In this document: one piece after another, positions 30,560 through 34,652 of the stretch
Numbering within the stretch: position 1 is the stretch's first letter
How the letters are laid out: every line of letters starts with the position of its first letter
NCBI GenBank assembly: GCA_902798615.1
Contig: CADBXL010000040.1
Coordinates: 1-34,652 of the forward strand
Direction of reading: 5' to 3'
Source of the DNA: an uncultured Bacteroidales bacterium
Lineage (GTDB): Bacteria; Bacteroidota; Bacteroidia; Bacteroidales; Bacteroidaceae
DNA length: 34,652 nt
Position numbers and translations under genes: made by a program
The notes under the pieces: model-generated
The model's input: the letters and a program-made list of their open reading frames with translations, nothing else
Told to the model about the DNA's origin: nothing
The model's database searches: none

Positions 30560-32314
30560 ATGAAATTTAGAAGACTTCTCTATCTCGCAATAATAGCACT
30601 GGGTATTTCAAATATTTCTGTGGCACAGAAAGTATCACATACGTTTGTGGTGGATGGGGAATTGCCAGCCCCTAAGGAAAAATTCAGATCAACGAAAGGT
30701 GACATAATTGCCAGCATCTGGGCAAATGAAGAAAAAACGGGTAAAGTGATCGCAACAAGTTGGAGAGATGACAATATGTATTATCCTGGTCATTCTGCAT
30801 TCTTCTATTGTCTGGTGCAAACATACGCTAATCACTATTCCTTGAAGCTATCACCAGACATCATCTGGACGGTTATAAGTCAAGGATTCAGCCAGTATGT
30901 CAATCAGGATCCAGAGGCTCTGAGAGACAGGATCGTATCTCACGAAGGAAAGATGACTCTTACCGTAGAAACCCAAGAGGATATTTATTCGCCTAACGTG
31001 AAATGGGATGAGATTCTTGATGGCTTTGACAAGCAGATAGCCGAGAATACGAAGGGAAATATTGCAGATATGATGAGGGCTGATTTTTCCACTACTGGAA
31101 AGACAGAGCGTATAGCATCACAGATAACTCTGATGAGTTCTGTAAAGGCATATTTTGACTTTGAAGTATTAACATTTTCCTGTGGTATTCCGTCGATCAC
31201 AATAGAAGGCACTCCAGAAGATTGGAAGAAGGTGATAGAGAAGACCGAGAATCTGAGGAAATATGACCTTGGATGGTGGGTAGATGATCTTACACCTATA
31301 TTAAATGAGTTTGTATTAGCAGCAGAAGGCAAGGCCAACAGGGCTTTCTGGCAGAATATTGTGATGAAATTGCGTCCTGACGAATTTAGAAAAGGAGGAG
31401 GATGCAGTCCTGATATTCCAACGGAAGTAGATGGATGGTTTCTGAAACTAATACCTTTCGACAAGAACGGACGCACGCCCAAAAAGGTTGCATACGATAC
31501 AGAAGATATGCTTCCAAACGTTGCAAGTGCTCCATTCACCTATAAGGTTCTTGATGACCTTGGTAATACAATCAGCAGCACACCTATGGATATGATTGCA
31601 GGATTAGTAGGTGTTGATGTAGATTACCAAGCCAACACTATGCGCCCAAGAATAGGTTGGATGGTATGCGAGAGCTGCAAATCAACATTTGAAGAACAAC
31701 TCGTAAACAGCGATGAGCTACATATCAAGAATTGTGTGCCAGAAGAACTCAGGCAAATAAAATATCTACCTTATCTTAATGTTTTTTTTGCAGATGAGCT
31801 GAGAATACCCGACTGGATGGACACATTGAAGATTGACAAAATCTATCTTAACGGTAAGATTTCGCCTGAACTGGAAAAAGAACTGAAAAAACATTTTCCA
31901 GACAGAGACATAAAGCATAAAGGTGAAATAATATCAAAGACATGTCTGATGCCAGATGATTATGTCTTCCCAAGCAAATATTTATGCTATTATGATGAAA
32001 AATGGCCAAATTATCCTGCTAAATTCGAAAAATTCTATGAATATATAGAAAAGAATAGGCGCATTCCTGCTTCTGAAAATAACAAAAAAGACAAAAACGA
32101 AGGAGGCTGTACGATATGGGTAGAATTCATAGTAGAGAAAGACGGTTCTGTCTCTAACGTTAAGATTGAAAGAAACATCAACATCAAGGAAGAATGTGAA
32201 GAGGAGGCTTTGCGCCTTATAAGGGAAATGCCGAAATGGAAGCCTGCCCGAAAAAAGATAAATGGTATTGAGACTCCTATCAGATGTAGGGAGAGTGAGG
32301 CTATTATGTTCTAA
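30560..32314 (+). CDS. Exported DUF4419 protein with C-terminal TonB-type domain
   Basis: A 584-residue protein with a signal peptide (MKFRRLLYLAIIALGISNIS, cut near Ala22). Residues about 60-420 match the DUF4419 pattern (FFYCLVQTYANHYSLKLSPD, IIWTVISQGFSQYVNQ, FSCGIPSITIEGTPEDWKK, LGWWVDDLTPIL). Residues about 490-584 match the TonB C-terminal fold (FYEYIEKNRRIPAS, GGCTIWVEFIVEKDGSVSNV, EEALRLIREMPKWKPARKKI). No membrane helix or proline-rich spanner links it to ExbB/ExbD, so it is not a classical TonB; the domain may bind envelope proteins. DUF4419 function is unknown. It is convergent with the 199-residue gene with only 1 base between the stop codons and no terminator between them. Confidence 0.85.
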   Translation: MKFRRLLYLAIIALGISNISVAQKVSHTFVVDGELPAPKEKFRSTKGDIIASIWANEEKTGKVIATSWRDDNMYYPGHSAFFYCLVQTYANHYSLKLSPDIIWTVISQGFSQYVNQDPEALRDRIVSHEGKMTLTVETQEDIYSPNVKWDEILDGFDKQIAENTKGNIADMMRADFSTTGKTERIASQITLMSSVKAYFDFEVLTFSCGIPSITIEGTPEDWKKVIEKTENLRKYDLGWWVDDLTPILNEFVLAAEGKANRAFWQNIVMKLRPDEFRKGGGCSPDIPTEVDGWFLKLIPFDKNGRTPKKVAYDTEDMLPNVASAPFTYKVLDDLGNTISSTPMDMIAGLVGVDVDYQANTMRPRIGWMVCESCKSTFEEQLVNSDELHIKNCVPEELRQIKYLPYLNVFFADELRIPDWMDTLKIDKIYLNGKISPELEKELKKHFPDRDIKHKGEIISKTCLMPDDYVFPSKYLCYYDEKWPNYPAKFEKFYEYIEKNRRIPASENNKKDKNEGGCTIWVEFIVEKDGSVSNVKIERNINIKEECEEEALRLIREMPKWKPARKKINGIETPIRCRESEAIMF

Positions 32315-32315
32315 A

Positions 32316-32915
32316 TCATAATGCCATTTGCACAAGTTCTCTTGGTAGCGTGATTGTCCTTCTTCTGTCGTACCAGATGCGATTACTACCTTCCACCTGA
32401 CGGACGGAATGTTTGGAAATGGCATAATAGTTTAGCTGATAGCTATCCATACACTTGGCAAAAGCGCTTTTGATACGGGCACACTTCTCATTAATAGAGT
32501 TGTCGAGCGGATTTACGAGGCGTTCTATTGATTCGCAGATAATATCATCGCTCACCCTATTACCAACCTTACGATAGAGAGCTATGAGTTCTTCACGATA
32601 GTCGCTAAGGCACTTGAATTCAACACCTTCTTCATGATTGAGAAAGAAAATATAAAGAGCCTTGTTGATTGGCGAAAGCTCCACTTCCTTCTCGTATCTT
32701 GGCAATAAGAAACGATAGTCACTCGTAATTTCAAGCGGACTTAGCCTCTCCCTTGCAGCCTCTATGTTCAGTTGCTGAAGAGCGGGCACGGTGATAGCTT
32801 CGAGCAGAAGGTCATAGCGCCCTGCCCGTCGCAGTTCTTCCGAGAGAACACGCAACTGCTCCGTAATTTGACTTACCCTTTCGGCCGTCGTGCTGAAACC
32901 TTCGGCTGTGTTCAT
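32316..32915 (-). CDS. Unknown protein coupled to ftsZ
   Basis: A 199-residue cytoplasmic protein without signal or membrane segments. The N-terminal third is helical (TTAERVSQITEQLRVLSEEL); then come VELSPINKALYIFFLNHEEG and a C-terminal block (NPLDNSINEKCARIKSAFAK, YYAISKHSVRQVEG, RRRTITLPRELVQM). I have the impression of similar blocks in other Bacteroidales hypothetical proteins, but I know no function. Its ATG shares one base with the ftsZ stop codon (TAATG), a strong sign of translational coupling, so a role linked to this FtsZ is the best guess. Confidence 0.75.
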   Translation of the reverse strand: MNTAEGFSTTAERVSQITEQLRVLSEELRRAGRYDLLLEAITVPALQQLNIEAARERLSPLEITSDYRFLLPRYEKEVELSPINKALYIFFLNHEEGVEFKCLSDYREELIALYRKVGNRVSDDIICESIERLVNPLDNSINEKCARIKSAFAKCMDSYQLNYYAISKHSVRQVEGSNRIWYDRRRTITLPRELVQMAL

Positions 32916-34198
32916 TAATCTTCTTCCTTGGTTAGAGATGAGAGGCCTTGCAGGAATCTATTCTTCACCCTATTGAAAAAGGCGCGTGAAGGGTCAAGGG
33001 GTTTCTCAGGAGAGTCTGGCATTTCAGGACTTTCTGAATTATCAGGCATTTTCTGAACCTCCTCATCCTCAGGCGTCTCCCTTGGGGGATCATTAATATA
33101 TTCTCCTCCTCCCTCCACGGGGGAAAGGATGGGGTTAGAAGTTCTTTTCTTTCTTGCCCCATATATCTCGTTGATAATCTCATCCATAGAGATTTCATCA
33201 TCATCTCGTTTTCTAATAGGCAAAGTATTATCAAAGCCTGTAGCAAGGATTGTAATCTTCGCATCCTCATCGAGGGTATCATCAGTAGCCATACCCCATA
33301 TAACATCGATGCTTGGGTCGAGTTCATCCATAAAGGCATCAATCTCCTCAAGTTCATCAACAAAGAGTTCATGCTCCGAACTTGTGTAGATATTGAAGAG
33401 AATACGAGTAGCTTTGCTGATGTCGGAGCCATAGAGCAAAGGCGACTGCAAAGCATTGAGTACGGCTTTCTGAACACGATGCTCACCACTTGAACGACCA
33501 ATAGCCATAATAGCTCCACCGCCATTCTTCATGGTGGTCTTCACGTCAGCAAGGTCAGTTTGAATCTTTCCGTTTAGCGTGATGAGTTCAGAAATACTAC
33601 GAACGGCATTCGCCATAACGGCATCAGCTCTGCGTAATGCCTCGTTTACGGGAATATGAGAATCGCTGAACACCTTTGATATCTGCTCATTATTGATTAT
33701 AAGCAAGGCATCCACGTTTGCACGCATCTCGTCAATTCCCCTGAGAGCCTTGATTATCTTCGGACGTTTCTCAAAATAGAAGGGGAGGGTGACGATGCCT
33801 ATGGTAAGGAGTCCTAGTTCCTTGGCAATACCAGCCACGAAAGGACCGGCACCCGTACCAGTACCTCCTCCCATTGCACATACGATGAATGTCATCTGTG
33901 TATGGTCACTAAACAGGCGCTTCAAATCCTCTATATTCTGTTCTGCCTCTTCCCTGCCTTTCTTCGGGTCAGCTCCAGCACCATGACCACTCTTTCCAAG
34001 CATTATTTTGGTGGGCACAGGGTTGACTGACAGACTCTTACTGTCGGTATTACATACCGCGAAGGTGACGCTTTTCATCCCTTCATGATACATATTACCG
34101 ACTGCGTTACATCCACCGCCTCCTACACCCACTACCTTGATAATATCAGTTGTGGTATCCTCTACTGGTCCGAAGACATCAAGTATGCCGTTGTCCAT
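32915..34198 (-). CDS. ftsZ: FtsZ-type tubulin-like GTPase, divergent
   Basis: A 427-residue FtsZ. The N-terminal nucleotide-binding domain has VVGVGGGGCNAVGNM, NTDSKSL and the tubulin signature GGGTGTG (110-116). The signature is followed by A-G-P where most FtsZ have A-A-P. The T7 loop reads IQTDLADVK, keeping Asp215 and Asp218 but with Gln213 in place of the usual Asn. The variable linker contains NPILSPVEGGGE (355-366), encoded by a GC-rich repeat-like stretch, and an acidic Pro/Asp/Ser-rich segment. The end (SRAFFNRVKNRFLQGLSSLTKEED) differs from the usual C-terminal FtsA-binding peptide. No ftsA or wall gene precedes it; upstream is an rRNA operon. It may be a second FtsZ rather than the main one (inference). 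Confidence 0.9.
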   Translation of the reverse strand: MDNGILDVFGPVEDTTTDIIKVVGVGGGGCNAVGNMYHEGMKSVTFAVCNTDSKSLSVNPVPTKIMLGKSGHGAGADPKKGREEAEQNIEDLKRLFSDHTQMTFIVCAMGGGTGTGAGPFVAGIAKELGLLTIGIVTLPFYFEKRPKIIKALRGIDEMRANVDALLIINNEQISKVFSDSHIPVNEALRRADAVMANAVRSISELITLNGKIQTDLADVKTTMKNGGGAIMAIGRSSGEHRVQKAVLNALQSPLLYGSDISKATRILFNIYTSSEHELFVDELEEIDAFMDELDPSIDVIWGMATDDTLDEDAKITILATGFDNTLPIRKRDDDEISMDEIINEIYGARKKRTSNPILSPVEGGGEYINDPPRETPEDEEVQKMPDNSESPEMPDSPEKPLDPSRAFFNRVKNRFLQGLSSLTKEED

Positions 34199-34245
34199 GA
34201 CAATTGAAAATTAGAAGTTAAAAATCGAAGTTTATTTTTCGACTA

Positions 34246-34277
34246 CAAAATTACACAACTTTCCTGACACTTCCAAA
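34246..34277 (-). promoter_or_regulatory. ftsZ promoter
   Basis: On the minus strand TTTG (34274-34277), 20 bases, then TAATTTTG (34246-34253). The leader is about 40-45 bases. Between this promoter and the rRNA terminator (about 34278-34502) I see no gene. Confidence 0.75.
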
Positions 34278-34502
34278 CCTCAGCCTTTAAATTTATAATT
34301 ACAAGCCTTGCAAAAGCGGAGGCATAACTCAGTTTTTGTGGGAACTCGTATATCAGATAATGCACATTAGGCTCTGTAGGGTAGTGGGGTAGTTGGTTAG
34401 ACGTCCAAAATGTGACACAAATGATAAGATTCCGCGATATACCTCCCTACCGAAAGTGTATATGTTTCGATATTTTTGAGAGACCAGTAAATATGCATAA
34501 AC

Positions 34503-34542
34503 ACAAAACGAAAAAGCCTCGCAAACTTTCGTTCACGAGGCT
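34503..34542 (-). terminator. rRNA operon terminator
   Basis: On the minus strand AGCCTCGTGAAC, a GAAA loop and GTTTGCGAGGCT form a 12-base stem (two G-U pairs), followed by TTTTTCGTTTTG. It lies just after the 5S rRNA and separates the rRNA operon from ftsZ. Confidence 0.9.
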
Positions 34543-34556
34543 CTCTGTATTTAAAA

Positions 34557-34652
<96 letters not shown>

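Noticed and set aside
30560-32314. Calling the DUF4419 protein a TonB energy transducer
   Set aside because: It has a cleavable signal instead of a membrane anchor and no exbB/exbD nearby. Only the C-terminal domain is TonB-like.

Overview
The window looks like chromosomal DNA of a Bacteroidales bacterium, most likely Prevotellaceae (Prevotella/Segatella type). The signs are many promoters of the Bacteroidota form (TTG or TTTG, 19-20 bases, TAnnTTTG), little use of Shine-Dalgarno sites, a Bacteroidota-type GyrA box, a tRNA without encoded CCA, and the protein families present (YfhO, DUF4419, GH9 with a Bacteroidota-style N-terminus, catalytic plus regulatory aspartate transcarbamoylase). The species assignment is inference. 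No phage, plasmid, CRISPR or transposase gene was seen.

Layout. 1-646: a dispersed repeat with no supported gene. 647-8817 (all minus): lytic transglycosylase lipoprotein, DbpA-like RNA helicase, two exported TPR proteins and gyrA. 9082-11300 (plus): a small lipoprotein and a small exported protein, both unrecognised, separated by about 1.1 kb packed with repeats. 11535-13853 (minus): class A penicillin-binding protein. 13946-15906 (plus): pyrB, a DUF559 nuclease-like gene and pyrI. 15907-16825: terminators and a second copy of the dispersed repeat. 16826-20085: typA (minus) and, divergent from it, a glycosyltransferase (plus). 20180-25997 (minus): YfhO membrane protein, flotillin plus NfeD pair, and a DRGH nuclease directly behind a tRNA-Pro(GGG) gene. 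26457-30241 (minus): GH9 glycoside hydrolase and an unknown membrane protein. 30560-32314 (plus): a DUF4419 plus TonB C-terminal-domain protein. 32316-34198 (minus): a divergent ftsZ translationally coupled to an unknown gene. 34503-34652: the terminator and 3' part of a 5S rRNA gene.

Most genes are ordinary housekeeping or envelope functions: gyrA and typA (DNA topology, ribosome), PBP, lytic transglycosylase and ftsZ (wall and division), pyrB/pyrI (pyrimidine synthesis), and flotillin/NfeD (membrane organisation). The unusual content is repeat DNA, in at least four kinds. (1) Arrays of 11-bp units, with a different unit at each locus, arranged as long palindromes whose right arm stays in 11-bp register with the left. 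(2) Arrays of 7-bp units, again with different units at each locus. (3) Pairs of GC-rich palindromes in inverted orientation, one pair enclosing the DUF559 gene and inserted exactly between pyrB and pyrI, another pair enclosing about 96 bp without a gene. (4) Elements of about 180-200 bp with TAACGTGAGTTCGACGA-like terminal inverted repeats. Several of these repeats extend into reading frames and supply signal-peptide, linker or tail residues. The DUF559 cassette and the 11-bp palindromic arrays are the strongest candidates for something undescribed.
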